This document shows, one piece after another, positions 42,634 to 51,848 of a DNA stretch of 62,870 nt. The notes under the pieces are model-generated. The model was given only the letters and a program-made list of their open reading frames with translations, was not told the origin of the DNA and did no database searches. Made by a program: the position numbers and the translations under genes. Position 1 is the first letter of the stretch. Each line of letters opens with the position of its first letter. Source of the stretch: Chloroflexota bacterium (GTDB lineage: Bacteria; Chloroflexota; Anaerolineae; DUEN01); assembly GCA_013152435.1 (NCBI GenBank), contig JAADGJ010000061.1, positions 69,034 to 131,903 of the forward strand, read 5' to 3'.

Positions 42634-45600
42634 CTAGGATGAACCCCTCAACAGGATGGGAAAGTAGAGACGTCCTCGCGACCGCCCGGTGCCTACCACC
42701 ACGGTCACCGGATCGGCCGTTTGGCTCTCGTACGCGACGGTCCCGATGATCCTGTACGTGCCCTCCGGCAGACCCGACGTGTCCCAGACATCCTCGAAGG
42801 GGATCGTCCCGCCCGGCTCCAGATCGGAGATCTCGTGCCGGAACTCCCGGACGATCTCGTCGGACTCGTTCAGGACCCGGATCACGGCAACGCCGTCGAG
42901 CGCCACCGGCCCCGTGTTGGCGAACGTCATCGAGATCTGGATGGGATCGCCGACGCGGAAGCGCTCCGGCGTGGCCGTAAGGCGGGTGACCGCCCCGGAG
43001 GGAGCGCCCAGCGTGAACGTGCTGGTCCGCCTGTCCAGCGTGCGTCCCTCCGGATCCCGCAGCGTCACTTCCACATAGTAGACGCCCGGCGCCACGCCCT
43101 CGCTGCTCCAGCTCGTGGAGAAGGAGGCGGCCCCGGCCAGGTCCGCCAGCGTGCGCAGGAACAGCGAATCCACCAGCTCATCGCTGCCGTACCGCCGGAT
43201 CACCGCGCCGACGACCACGTCCTGAACCCCCTCGGTCTGATCCAATCGTGTCTCAACGGTCACCGTTTCGCCTGGAGCGTATTCCTGCTTATCGGTCGTC
43301 AACTCCGCCACCGTCGCCGGGGAGACGGTGTAGGCGATGTCGAAGCCGTAGCGGCGATAGAACCGGACATCGGTCGTCAGGGGGTTATACTGGAAGGCGT
43401 ACACGGTGATGTTCAGAGTGCTCGTGCCGTCCGGGTTCTCCATCACCTCCCAGGCGTAGTCCTTCCCGGGGAACCACCCCTCGACGGGGCCCGCATAGGT
43501 CTGCGGCTCGCACTGGCAGACGGTAGGAGTGATGGGCGTCATGGGAACGTTCAGGCCGGTATCCGTCACCAGCCCCGATCTCTCGGCCAGGCCCACGTCC
43601 TGGATCCGGTACCCCCGTGGATAGTCCACGGAGACGGTGTAGAAGGGCACCCGCAACTGGCCCGGCTCCAGCCATAGCTGGCCTCCGGGGATCTCGACAT
43701 CGTCCAGACCCTCCCCGAAGGCATCCCGGTGCACCACGTAGTCGGGGACCTCGACCTCCAGGAACGAAGGTGGCTCCGCCTGCGCCGCCAGGGTGCGCTC
43801 CCCGCGGCTCGCGCTCCCGGCCGGCGAAATAACCCCGAACTTGGGATCGCCGTACAGGTTGTATTCCCACACCCAGAACCACCAGTCGCTCTTCACGTTC
43901 TTCCCGCCGCTGATCCAGGCATCTCGCTCCAGCTTGGTGAACGCTTCCCCCACCGATTCAGAGGCGCGCCAGTCCCGATAGAGCTTCTTAGCCGCCTCTC
44001 GATTCTCATACCCGTACGATTCTTGGGTGGAGCCGATGTAGATGGCCGCCCCGCTGGCCAGGAAGGATTCAGCGATGTTCTTCTCCTCTAGATATCCGGC
44101 GTCGTAGTTCCCCGTCAGACAGGACATGGCCAGGACGAAGGGGGTATGCTTGTTGAAATCGAGCGGGAACACAGAGTACGGATGGTTGGATGGTAGATGG
44201 GAATTGATGCCATCCGACCACTTGTTGATGTTGCCGTGACCGGACCAGAAGATGACGTCCTTGTTCCGTGTGAATCCCGGCAGCGCATCGTGAACCCGCT
44301 TGATCCAGTTCCAGGAGTCGAAGCAGGATACGCCCCCATTCGTCGCATACTGTGGACTGGCCACACACACCTCGTCCCTGTTCCCCCCGAAATTCCCCAC
44401 ATCGCCGGCCGCGATGCCATCGAACTTATGTAATGTACTGGGAATGCTGGGATTGCCCGCGATCCACTTGTTCTGATTCTCGTTCCACTCATAGACCATG
44501 ATGCGACTGGAGACATCAGCCAGGAGGATCTGATCCTTAGCCGGCTGATTCCTTCCATACACGTTGCCGACGGCCAACCCGTCGCCCGGCTCCAGCTTGT
44601 TGCCATACTGGAACCATGACCACTTCCCCTTGTCCCTGCGCCGGACGTAGACCTTGTCCAGGCTGATGTCGGCGGTGATGATCTCCTCCTTGGAATCCCC
44701 CATCACATCGCCGACGGCGAGGCGATCGTATGCGTCGAAGGAGGCGCCGAGCGAATCCACGAGGACGACAACGAAATTGCCGGAGATCAGCTTCCGAATC
44801 TCCCAGGTGTGAATGGCGTCCGCGCTCGCATCCGCGTGAACGATCTGATCCGTCCCCTGCCCCAACACGTCGCCCGCCGCCAGCTCATCTCCGCTCGCGA
44901 AGTAGGCGTTGAACTCGAGGACCAGGGTTCCATCGGCCTTATAGACGGCGATCTTGCCCGTGCTGGCGTCGCCGATGATGATCTGCGCCTTGCTCCCGCC
45001 CGTCACGTTCCCCACCGCCAAGCGGTCGTCCTGGGCGAAGTCCCGCTGGAACGAGCCCGCCGCGGTCCCATTCGCCGTATAGATCGAGATCGTGTTCTGA
45101 TCCATGTCCCCGATCACGATCTCCTCTTTGGCATCTCCCGTCACGTCCCCTATGGCGAAGCCGTCACGGGTCTCGTAGGTCCGGGAGAAGCTCGAGACCC
45201 GGAAATACTCGCCCCAGTGCATCTTCTGTACGGTGGCGTACTTGGGCGCCAGGATCTGCGCCACGTCGTTCACGTCCTTGACGAACGATCCGAACCCGGG
45301 GCCACTGATCAGCAACGCGTGATTCCGGTCGAACGCGTAGTTTGAGTCGTGCGCGTACACGCCGATGCTGGCCTTGATCGGCTTCGCCAGGACCGCGGCG
45401 CTGTCGCCGATGGTCCGGCCCACGATGAGGTCCGGGGCCGGGCTGCCGCCCGTGTCGGCGTAGGGATGATCGCTGTAATCGACCGGCAGCTTGCTCCTGA
45501 ACCCGCTGCCCGACCACGCGGGGACGATCTCCGTCTCGCCGACGATCAGCAGATATCCGCTCATGGGCTGCGAGAACCGGGCGCTCATGCGCTTCGCCCA

Positions 45601-48138
45601 GGCGCCGCCGGGCTTGATCAGGCTCTTGAGGGTGGAGGCGTTGTAGACGTCCAGATATCCCAGCGCGCCCAGCTCGTAGACGGCCAGTTGCGCCATATCG
45701 GAGAGCAGATCATCCACCTCATTCGACAGGTAGTGGGAGAACAGCCGCGCCGGGTTGGTCACCAGCAGATAGTCCGCCGCCCCGGTGGCGTTTCGGTGGG
45801 CGACCGGGATCGCCTCGCCGTTGGTGGTCTGCAGGATTTTCAGGTTGAGCTCCTGGTAGTGCCGGATCCCGCCCGGCCCCTCATACCAGATCCGCACCGA
45901 CTCGCCGATGGAGGGAGTGGGCGGATTGGGGTACATGAGCACCGGGACGACGCCGTAGCTGTACGCCCGTGAAGCCCCCTGGGGAAGGCTCGTATAGTCC
46001 TGGATCGCGCAGTCGGCGCGTTTGTTCGTCGAGCTGTAGCGGGCCTCGTACTTGATCAAGGTGGGGGTGGTGGTCTGACGGGAGATGGGCTGAAACGCCC
46101 GCATGTAGTCCTGGATATAGATGTTCTTCGCCGCCGCCGCCCCGACGTTCTTCACCGTCAGCGTCACGACGAGCCCGTTCCCCAGCCGGGTGGCCTTGTG
46201 TTCTGTGACGACCAGCTTGGGCTGAGGAGGGGGCGGGGGGTTCGACACGACCACGTCCACCGTGTCCACCCCGGTCTTGCCCTCCACATCCCAGACCTTG
46301 ACGCCAACCCGATGGCTGCCGTTCGTCACCGAGGATGGATCCCAACGCCATTGCACGGTGGTGCGCCTCGTCTCACCGGGGATGGATGCCACCTGGACTT
46401 TGGTCCCGTCCACGTACAGGACGGCATCCGCCAGCCTGAGGTCATCCGTCAAAACCGCCGTGACCGTGATCTCGCCCGTCACAGTCGCGCCCTGATGGGG
46501 ATAGGTGATCGTGACCTGGGGCGCCGTCCTATCCGTGATGTTGTCCACCCGGATCACGCGCTCATCGACGGCGGCCTTGCGAGCGAGGTCATACGCGCGC
46601 GCGGTGATCACATGGTCCCCGTTGATGTACTCCCTGCAGTCCAGAGGGAACTCATAGGGCGGGGAGTAGTCCGTGAAGGCCCGTTCCCCATCCAGGTAGA
46701 ACTCCACCCGTTCCACCCCGCGGTCATCGGCGGCCTCGGCGGAGATGACCACACTCCCCCGACAGACGCCGGGATCCTGAAGGCGGACGAAGGGATCGGC
46801 GCCATCCGGCGGCGGCGCGGTCTGGAAGACCCCATCCCGGCTCTCCACCGCGTTCCCGCTGGGATCGGCGGATCGCACCCGGAAATGGTAGGTCGTCGCG
46901 GGGTCCAGCCCCGTCAAGACGACGCGATGCTCCCTGACGAAAGCGCCGTCCCCTTTCTCGAAGGGATACTCCTCGGCCGTCGGGCCGTATCGCACCCTGC
47001 TATCGCTATCCTCGTCGGTCTCCCAGAGGATGACGGCGGAATCCTGGGTGATTTCCTCCACGACGGGGCCGGACACGATCCGCGGGGGGACCGTATCGCA
47101 CTTCCAGCTCTCCTCCCGGGTGTTGTTCGTCTCGTCGCTTTCCCGCACATCCCCGCCGTAGTCCGCCTGGGCCGCGATGTGGTCCTCCGGCGGGGTGCAC
47201 TCCCACGCGATGTCGAAGCATCCCTGCCACCGCTCCCCCGGCTCCAAGTCCAGCTCCGCCGGCTGGCTCGCCCGATGCTCGCCATCGATGAATAGGGCGA
47301 CCTCGTGCCCCTCGACGGCCACCGCGTCGCCGATGTTCCGCACCTGATAGCAGATGGCCCCGTCCTCATGCCACAAGTCGGTCACGATCAGGTCGGGTAG
47401 CTCCGAAGGCCCGACGGTCGGCGTGAAGGTCGGCGTGGGGATCGGAGTATCGGTCGGCTGCGTGCCGGTCGGCGTGACCGTGGGCGTCGCCGTGGAGGTT
47501 GGGGTAGGGGTGGCGGTGGATGTCGCGATGCCAGTGGGCGTCATGGTCGGCGTGGGGGTCCGGGTCGGCGTCCAGGAAGGAGTGGGCGTGGGTGATGAGG
47601 TGGGGGTAGGCGTTACGGTCGGGGTGTCCGTCGCCAGCCGCCGATCCCAGAACTTATCCTCGGTCAGCGTCTTGCCCGTCAGAGGGATCTCATATTCGAT
47701 CCAGTTCTCGGTCCACACCGTCCCGTCGACGCTCCATGCGCCATCAGAGACGTAGCCATCCGGGTCCGTCTCCCGGATGTGGTAGAACTCGAAGTTGCCG
47801 TCGTCGTCGTACACAGTCAGGCTGTATCGACCATCGGCTCCCGTCACCGTGCTGCGGATCAGCGTCCCAGCGTTCGGATATGAGCCGTTCGAACCGTAAA
47901 CGGAGACGACCACCCCCTCCAGGGGGGCGGCGTCCGGCGGTTCGGAGCCCACATCCCCTTCGTACACCCACCCTTGAAAGGTCCAGCTGGTCGTGAGCCT
48001 CTCCCGCGTGGGCACCACGCCGGAGTCGGCCTCGACCGTAGCGCTCATCCCCTCCAAGCCCAAGCCCCCCAACGCCAGGAGGGCACTCAGCGCAACGCCC
48101 GCAAGTACGGCTCTCAGGAGAAGATCCCTCATCCGCAT
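42634..48138 (-). CDS. Secreted SdrB-CARDB-C25 gingipain-like protease with inserted FG-GAP propeller
   Basis: 1834 residues. Signal helix 6-29; SdrB module about 50-165; long Thr-Pro linker 170-245; CARDB about 246-350; fibronectin-like about 352-450; Ig-like modules about 455-660; C25-type region from about 788 (DYLLVTNPARL, then LLIVGETEIVPAW); six FG-GAP repeats about 990-1268 (pattern D-x-LAVGDVxGD); then the catalytic His1301 in FWSGHGNINK and Cys1340 in AMSCLTGNYD; finally CARDB/Ig-like modules and the end RLYFPILLRGSS. His and Cys are those of clan CD, so an active cysteine protease is likely. The propeller is inserted before the catalytic pair. GACGAGG precedes the ATG. Confidence 0.9.
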   Translation of the reverse strand: MRMRDLLLRAVLAGVALSALLALGGLGLEGMSATVEADSGVVPTRERLTTSWTFQGWVYEGDVGSEPPDAAPLEGVVVSVYGSNGSYPNAGTLIRSTVTGADGRYSLTVYDDDGNFEFYHIRETDPDGYVSDGAWSVDGTVWTENWIEYEIPLTGKTLTEDKFWDRRLATDTPTVTPTPTSSPTPTPSWTPTRTPTPTMTPTGIATSTATPTPTSTATPTVTPTGTQPTDTPIPTPTFTPTVGPSELPDLIVTDLWHEDGAICYQVRNIGDAVAVEGHEVALFIDGEHRASQPAELDLEPGERWQGCFDIAWECTPPEDHIAAQADYGGDVRESDETNNTREESWKCDTVPPRIVSGPVVEEITQDSAVILWETDEDSDSRVRYGPTAEEYPFEKGDGAFVREHRVVLTGLDPATTYHFRVRSADPSGNAVESRDGVFQTAPPPDGADPFVRLQDPGVCRGSVVISAEAADDRGVERVEFYLDGERAFTDYSPPYEFPLDCREYINGDHVITARAYDLARKAAVDERVIRVDNITDRTAPQVTITYPHQGATVTGEITVTAVLTDDLRLADAVLYVDGTKVQVASIPGETRRTTVQWRWDPSSVTNGSHRVGVKVWDVEGKTGVDTVDVVVSNPPPPPQPKLVVTEHKATRLGNGLVVTLTVKNVGAAAAKNIYIQDYMRAFQPISRQTTTPTLIKYEARYSSTNKRADCAIQDYTSLPQGASRAYSYGVVPVLMYPNPPTPSIGESVRIWYEGPGGIRHYQELNLKILQTTNGEAIPVAHRNATGAADYLLVTNPARLFSHYLSNEVDDLLSDMAQLAVYELGALGYLDVYNASTLKSLIKPGGAWAKRMSARFSQPMSGYLLIVGETEIVPAWSGSGFRSKLPVDYSDHPYADTGGSPAPDLIVGRTIGDSAAVLAKPIKASIGVYAHDSNYAFDRNHALLISGPGFGSFVKDVNDVAQILAPKYATVQKMHWGEYFRVSSFSRTYETRDGFAIGDVTGDAKEEIVIGDMDQNTISIYTANGTAAGSFQRDFAQDDRLAVGNVTGGSKAQIIIGDASTGKIAVYKADGTLVLEFNAYFASGDELAAGDVLGQGTDQIVHADASADAIHTWEIRKLISGNFVVVLVDSLGASFDAYDRLAVGDVMGDSKEEIITADISLDKVYVRRRDKGKWSWFQYGNKLEPGDGLAVGNVYGRNQPAKDQILLADVSSRIMVYEWNENQNKWIAGNPSIPSTLHKFDGIAAGDVGNFGGNRDEVCVASPQYATNGGVSCFDSWNWIKRVHDALPGFTRNKDVIFWSGHGNINKWSDGINSHLPSNHPYSVFPLDFNKHTPFVLAMSCLTGNYDAGYLEEKNIAESFLASGAAIYIGSTQESYGYENREAAKKLYRDWRASESVGEAFTKLERDAWISGGKNVKSDWWFWVWEYNLYGDPKFGVISPAGSASRGERTLAAQAEPPSFLEVEVPDYVVHRDAFGEGLDDVEIPGGQLWLEPGQLRVPFYTVSVDYPRGYRIQDVGLAERSGLVTDTGLNVPMTPITPTVCQCEPQTYAGPVEGWFPGKDYAWEVMENPDGTSTLNITVYAFQYNPLTTDVRFYRRYGFDIAYTVSPATVAELTTDKQEYAPGETVTVETRLDQTEGVQDVVVGAVIRRYGSDELVDSLFLRTLADLAGAASFSTSWSSEGVAPGVYYVEVTLRDPEGRTLDRRTSTFTLGAPSGAVTRLTATPERFRVGDPIQISMTFANTGPVALDGVAVIRVLNESDEIVREFRHEISDLEPGGTIPFEDVWDTSGLPEGTYRIIGTVAYESQTADPVTVVVGTGRSRGRLYFPILLRGSS
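47410..47632 (-). repeat. Thr-Pro coding repeat in the C25 gene
   Basis: Imperfect tandem hexamers (GGCGTC/GGGGTC type on the plus strand) coding for the Thr-Pro-rich linker of about 75 residues between the SdrB module and CARDB domain. Similar tracts lie at 41860-42035 and 35290-35400. Confidence 0.7.
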
Positions 48139-48254
48139 CCTCGTCCCCCCAATCCCTTATATCGCAGCTTTCATCCCAAACGGTGGCAGACAGGGGACGC
48201 CCCATCCACCGTTCCCATGCAGCGATCACCGTCCCGATCCCGGGGTGGTGCTCT

Positions 48255-48458
48255 TCAGCCCGGCCCGGGCCAATGCGCCTCCCCCGCCTGTCGACGCAGG
48301 AAGTTCAGCAGATCCTCCAACGTGTCAAAGCTCCAGCGCTGGCCGGTCTGGATATGCTCCACCTCGCTACGCCAATCAGAGGGCGAGGCCACGACGTCTA
48401 CATCGGCCTCACGCCAGATCCGAATCAGGAAGGATGCGTACTCAACAGGTGCAGGCAC
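48255..48458 (-). CDS. Small conserved protein, paralogue of the 62.5 kb gene
   Basis: 67 residues from GTG 48458. It has a Leu/Ile-Arg-Ile-Trp-Arg start (ASFLIRIWREA), then WRSEVEHIQTGQRWSFDTLEDLLNFLRRQ. The same pattern (YLLRLWR, WRASVEDPHTGERRGFASLEALFAFLREQ) is in the 78-residue product at 62530-62766, so both are real members of one small family. I cannot give a function. There is no clear partner: the C25 gene is upstream-facing across about 115 bp and an MFS gene lies to the right. Confidence 0.7.
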   Translation of the reverse strand: MPAPVEYASFLIRIWREADVDVVASPSDWRSEVEHIQTGQRWSFDTLEDLLNFLRRQAGEAHWPGPG

Positions 48459-48732
48459 AGCGATACCACCCTATCTTGGTATGGATACGGTGACCGCTTC
48501 CCGGCCATTTCCACCGGAGGAGAGCCGCTGCCGAACAAGGCTCTCACCTCGTTGCCGAAGCATGGGAGTTCCACGGGAATTCGATCATCCCCCAAGGATC
48601 TTACCCTATCGGTGGCTACAAAGTGTCTACAAGCGGGCACCCCATCCCCCGAGGCGTACGAAAGCCCCGACACCTGTCCGTCGGGGCTCGGAGGCAACAG
48701 CCTTACTCAGGGCATGCGAACTTCGCCCGTTT
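48459..48732. other. Spacer between small protein and MFS genes
   Basis: About 270 bp. It has the leader of the small gene, with ATACCACCCTATCTTGGTAT forming a short inverted repeat near 48466-48485, and the terminator at 48661-48688. No supported gene. Confidence 0.45.
48661..48688 (-). terminator. Intrinsic terminator of the first MFS gene
   Basis: Minus strand: 9-bp stem AGCCCCGAC / GTCGGGGCT, 8-nt loop, then TTTCG, 45 nt after the MFS stop. Confidence 0.8.
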
Positions 48733-50013
48733 TCAGGATCTCTCCTCACGCAGGGCGAGTTCCCCGCGCGGCACGCGAAAGTAGGCCCAGAATATGACGG
48801 CGCCCAGGGTGGAGAGCGCCATCCCGACGAGGAAGAGGCCGCGACAGCCGAGCATCGGCACGAGATACCCACCGCCGATCGCGGCCAGTGCGATCCCCAT
48901 TCCTACCGCCAGATTTGTGGCGCCCGACATGGTCGCCCTCCAGTGCCTGGGGACGCTCTCCTGGGTGTATACGGTGAAGGCGGGGCGCCGGACGGCCATC
49001 CACGCCATAACCCCCATGAAGCCCAATCCGGCCCCCAACCAATGCGGGACCAGGGCCAACGGCAGTAAGAAGAGAGCGGAGCCCAGGGTTCCCAAGACCG
49101 TCGTAAAGCCATTGCCCCGCCGCGCTGCGATCAGAGGCATCACCAGCGCAGCGGGCACCCCCATCAGCCGCGCCACGCCCATCAAGGTCCCAATGCGGGC
49201 GGTAGACACGTGCAGCTCGGCGTCTAGATAGACATTGAAGAACGTGCGGGCGATTCCTTCGGCGACGACCTGTAGCATACCCACCAGCACGACCACGCTG
49301 ACCAAGGCGACGGGGAAGGCATCCCTCTCGACGGGATCGGAGCGCTCCCTTCGCAGCCTGACGGGGCGCGTGGGAAGCATGGCCAGGATGCTCGGGATCA
49401 TCAGCACGCCGGCCAGAGCCAGTGCATATCGAAAGGGAGCCGGATCGTCCAGCGATGTGTGCAGGGCCATCGCGAAGAGCCCGGGAGTGATCCCCGCGAT
49501 GACGCTGCCGGAGAAGTTCGCGATAGGCGCCAGCGCCGCGCTCATGGAGAAGACGTGATTACGCTCCACGGGGGTCGTCGCGCTCATCAAAAACGGATTG
49601 GAGTTCACCCAGTATAGCGCCAGGCCCAGGCCAAGGGTCGTCCACGTCGCGATGAGCCACCCGAACTGCCAGGTCGCAGGCACATGCTGGGTGGCGGAGA
49701 ACAGGATGGTTCCGGCCATCGCCACGAACAGGCCGGTCAGCATCATCCGACGGATGTCGAATCGCCCGCCGAGCCACCCGGCCACCGGGGCGAACAGCGC
49801 ATAGGCGAGAGGGGCAACCCCGTTGATCAGGCCGATCGCCTTCGTGCCATAGTTCAGACGCAGCAGGTACAGATTGGCCAGCACGGTCACCATGCCGCCA
49901 TAATTGACGACGGACACCAGCGCGGTGCTGAGCAGATAGAGCCGGGCGTCCCGGCTGAACAAGCTCAACGTATGCACATAGCGTTTGAGCGGGTTCACGC
50001 GTCGCTTCCTCAT
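48733..50013 (-). CDS. Major facilitator superfamily transporter
   Basis: 426 residues with twelve likely membrane helices, halves joined by the basic loop TRPVRLRRERSDPVERD (about 210-226). GWLGGRFDIRRMMLTG is the MFS loop 2-3 signature (G-x-x-x-D-R-x-G-R-R type). Probably an exporter, but substrate is unknown. ATG 50013 is chosen; codons before it cross the SDR terminator region. The SDR gene ends about 90 nt upstream, and a terminator lies between them, so this gene likely has its own promoter. Confidence 0.87.
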   Translation of the reverse strand: MRKRRVNPLKRYVHTLSLFSRDARLYLLSTALVSVVNYGGMVTVLANLYLLRLNYGTKAIGLINGVAPLAYALFAPVAGWLGGRFDIRRMMLTGLFVAMAGTILFSATQHVPATWQFGWLIATWTTLGLGLALYWVNSNPFLMSATTPVERNHVFSMSAALAPIANFSGSVIAGITPGLFAMALHTSLDDPAPFRYALALAGVLMIPSILAMLPTRPVRLRRERSDPVERDAFPVALVSVVVLVGMLQVVAEGIARTFFNVYLDAELHVSTARIGTLMGVARLMGVPAALVMPLIAARRGNGFTTVLGTLGSALFLLPLALVPHWLGAGLGFMGVMAWMAVRRPAFTVYTQESVPRHWRATMSGATNLAVGMGIALAAIGGGYLVPMLGCRGLFLVGMALSTLGAVIFWAYFRVPRGELALREERS

Positions 50014-50064
50014 TCGTGAGTCACTGCACCGCTGCCGCTGTTTCCCCCGAAGGGGATGCATTGG

Positions 50065-50093
50065 AACCCCAGCATCTGGGAGACGCCGGGGTT
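50065..50093 (-). terminator. Terminator hairpin after the SDR gene
   Basis: AACCCC..CATCT / AGACG..GGGGTT with a 3-nt loop. On the minus-strand RNA the two irregular positions become GU pairs, so a 13-bp stem forms, which fits termination of the SDR gene. It is a diverged copy of the hairpin at 5467-5495. Confidence 0.8.
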
Positions 50094-50101
50094 CTTGTTC
50101 C

Positions 50102-50860
50102 TCACCCTATCCCGAACAGATCGATCGACTGGCCCGTCATCTCTCTGGGCGTGTCGCACAGCAGATAAACGACCGCGGCGGCCACGGACTCCGCGCTCAT
50201 CATCGGCGGGAGTTCCCGGCCGGGGAGGAACGTCTCCAGGAACCGACGCTGGCCAGGGGTGTCCACCATGCCGGGGGACACGGCGTTCACCCGTATGCCA
50301 TACGCCTTCGTCTGCAGCGCGGTCGTCTGGGTCAGCGAGATGACGGCGTGCTTCGCCGCCGGATAGGATCCCTCCACGGCCGTGGGCTCCCGGCCCAGCC
50401 GGGAGGCGATGTTCACGATGTCGCCCTGGCCTCGATCGATCATATGAGGGAGGACGGCCTTCATACAAAGGAAGACGCTTTTCAGATTCGACGCGATGAT
50501 GCGATCCCAGGTGGCCTCCTCAGTCTCCCATATGCCCTTCGGCATTCGAAACGGGCCGGGGCGATCATACAGCTCATAGGGGATGCCCCCCGCGCTGTTG
50601 ACCAGGATGTCGATATGCCCGAATTCATTGAGGGTTTGCTCCACGAGCTGCTCGACCTCCTGGGCCACGGTGACGTCGGCCGGGATCACCAGGGCTTTGC
50701 GCCCCAGGCCCCGGATCTCATCAGCTACGGCCTCGATCTCCGATCGCGTGCGGGCGGAGACGACCACGTCGGCACCTTCCCGCGCCAGGGCCAACGCGAT
50801 GGCCCGGCCGATCCCCCGCCCGCCGCCCGTGACGATGGCGATCTTCCCCTCTAAGCGCAT
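50102..50860 (-). CDS. Short-chain dehydrogenase/reductase
   Basis: 252 residues, a classical SDR using NAD(P). TGGGRGIG (11-18) binds the cofactor, NSAGG (88-92) stabilises the fold, and Ser153 with Tyr166-x-x-x-Lys170 is the catalytic set. VNAVSPGMVDTPG is normal for the C-terminal part. ATG 50860 is chosen because GGAGG lies 5 nt before it. Substrate unknown: the family covers 3-oxoacyl, sugar and secondary alcohol substrates. Ends at a terminator hairpin. Confidence 0.92.
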   Translation of the reverse strand: MRLEGKIAIVTGGGRGIGRAIALALAREGADVVVSARTRSEIEAVADEIRGLGRKALVIPADVTVAQEVEQLVEQTLNEFGHIDILVNSAGGIPYELYDRPGPFRMPKGIWETEEATWDRIIASNLKSVFLCMKAVLPHMIDRGQGDIVNIASRLGREPTAVEGSYPAAKHAVISLTQTTALQTKAYGIRVNAVSPGMVDTPGQRRFLETFLPGRELPPMMSAESVAAAVVYLLCDTPREMTGQSIDLFGIG

Positions 50861-50929
50861 CGGTTCCTCCCCAGCCTCATGTGTAAGCTTCAAGGTGTAA
50901 CGCCTCTGCCAAGTCATCGGGTTTGAGCG

Positions 50930-51060
50930 CGTGTTGAATCATTCACCACGAAGGCACAAAGACGTTAAGAACGGTTCGGACCTCTCCCTATCCCCCGGCC
51001 CCTTTCCCTCCCCGCAGCGGAGAGGGAAAGGGGTGCCGCCGGAGACAGCGGGGTAAGGGA
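50930..51060. repeat. GC-rich palindromic intergenic repeat
   Basis: Starts with CACCACGAAGGCACAAAGAC (50945-50964), related to the interior of repeat copy G, followed by a long imperfect palindrome (CCCCTTTCCCTCCCCGCAGC pairing with GCGGAGAGGGAAAGGGG). No coding potential. It lies upstream of the SDR gene and downstream of the frameshifted repeat protein. Confidence 0.55.
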
Positions 51061-51068
51061 GAGATCCA

Positions 51069-51682
51069 TCATTCAATCCGCCATGACGTGCCCAGCATGC
51101 TCACACCGTCCGAGTAGCGGAAGTGGTCATTGGCGAAGAGGAGATCCGCATGGCGCTGGGCGGCTTCCACGCTGGGGAACTCCTCCACGCCGAACAACAC
51201 CCATTGCTCATTGGACCAACCGCAAGCGCACACGATGATTTGCTTGCCTTCCACTTGTTCGAGGATTTGCGCCGCGCGTGCGCTATTGGCATTGCGTTCC
51301 TCCTGAGACAACGTGTACCATGCTTCGGGAAGCCTCATCATCCACACTTTGAACACGGAGTTCTCCATGGTGGAGCGAAGTGTTTGAGACGTGTCGTCCC
51401 GGGGCCATCGCACGCCCAGGATGCTGAAGCCCTCGGTAAAACGGTAGTGATCTTGGAAGAAGAGAATTTCGGCGTGTTTGTAGACAGCGTCGATGTCCGG
51501 GAACTCCTCTACTCCGGCCAGCGCCCATCGCTCGTTCGACCAGAGAGGGTTCAGCGTGACGATGGTCTTGCCGCCTACTCGTTGTAGCGCCTCCTGGCTT
51601 CGGGCGATGTAGCCTCCTGGGACATCCGGTACCAGGCCTCGGTCGGCCGGCACATCCAGAGCTTGTAGATCGGACCCACCAT
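51069..51682 (-). pseudogene. Two-repeat protein of unknown function, frameshifted
   Basis: Two copies of a module of about 100 residues: WM-x-R-x-x-EAWY-x-(L/M)SQEE ... WSNE-x-W-x-L-x-GVEEFP ... FRYSDGVSMLGTSW. Copy 2 (from about 51369) is whole. Copy 1 starts at ATG 51682 (AGGAGG 7 nt upstream; MVGPIYKLWMCRPTEAWY) but changes frame near 51609-51617, where MSQE passes into YIARSQEALQRVGG. A single-base slip explains it. Decayed gene or sequence error. I do not recognise the family; the modules look like small alpha/beta ferredoxin-like domains. It stands between the SDR and VOC genes. Confidence 0.7.
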
Positions 51683-51848
51683 CTTCGCACCTCCTCATGA
51701 TTTTTGGGAGCCTTGCGGTAGGAGCGACACATGTGTCGCCCTTACTCCCTCATAGGCACCTCCCCCGGTGAAATGACGGCTAAGCCACCATCCACGACCA
51801 TTTGGATCACGAGGGTCTCGTCCTCTCGTGCCGACACCCCGTTATCTC

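Noticed and set aside
48139-48254. Additional small gene between the C25 gene and the 67-residue gene
   Set aside because: Open frames here are parts of longer shadow frames with no start signal or pattern.
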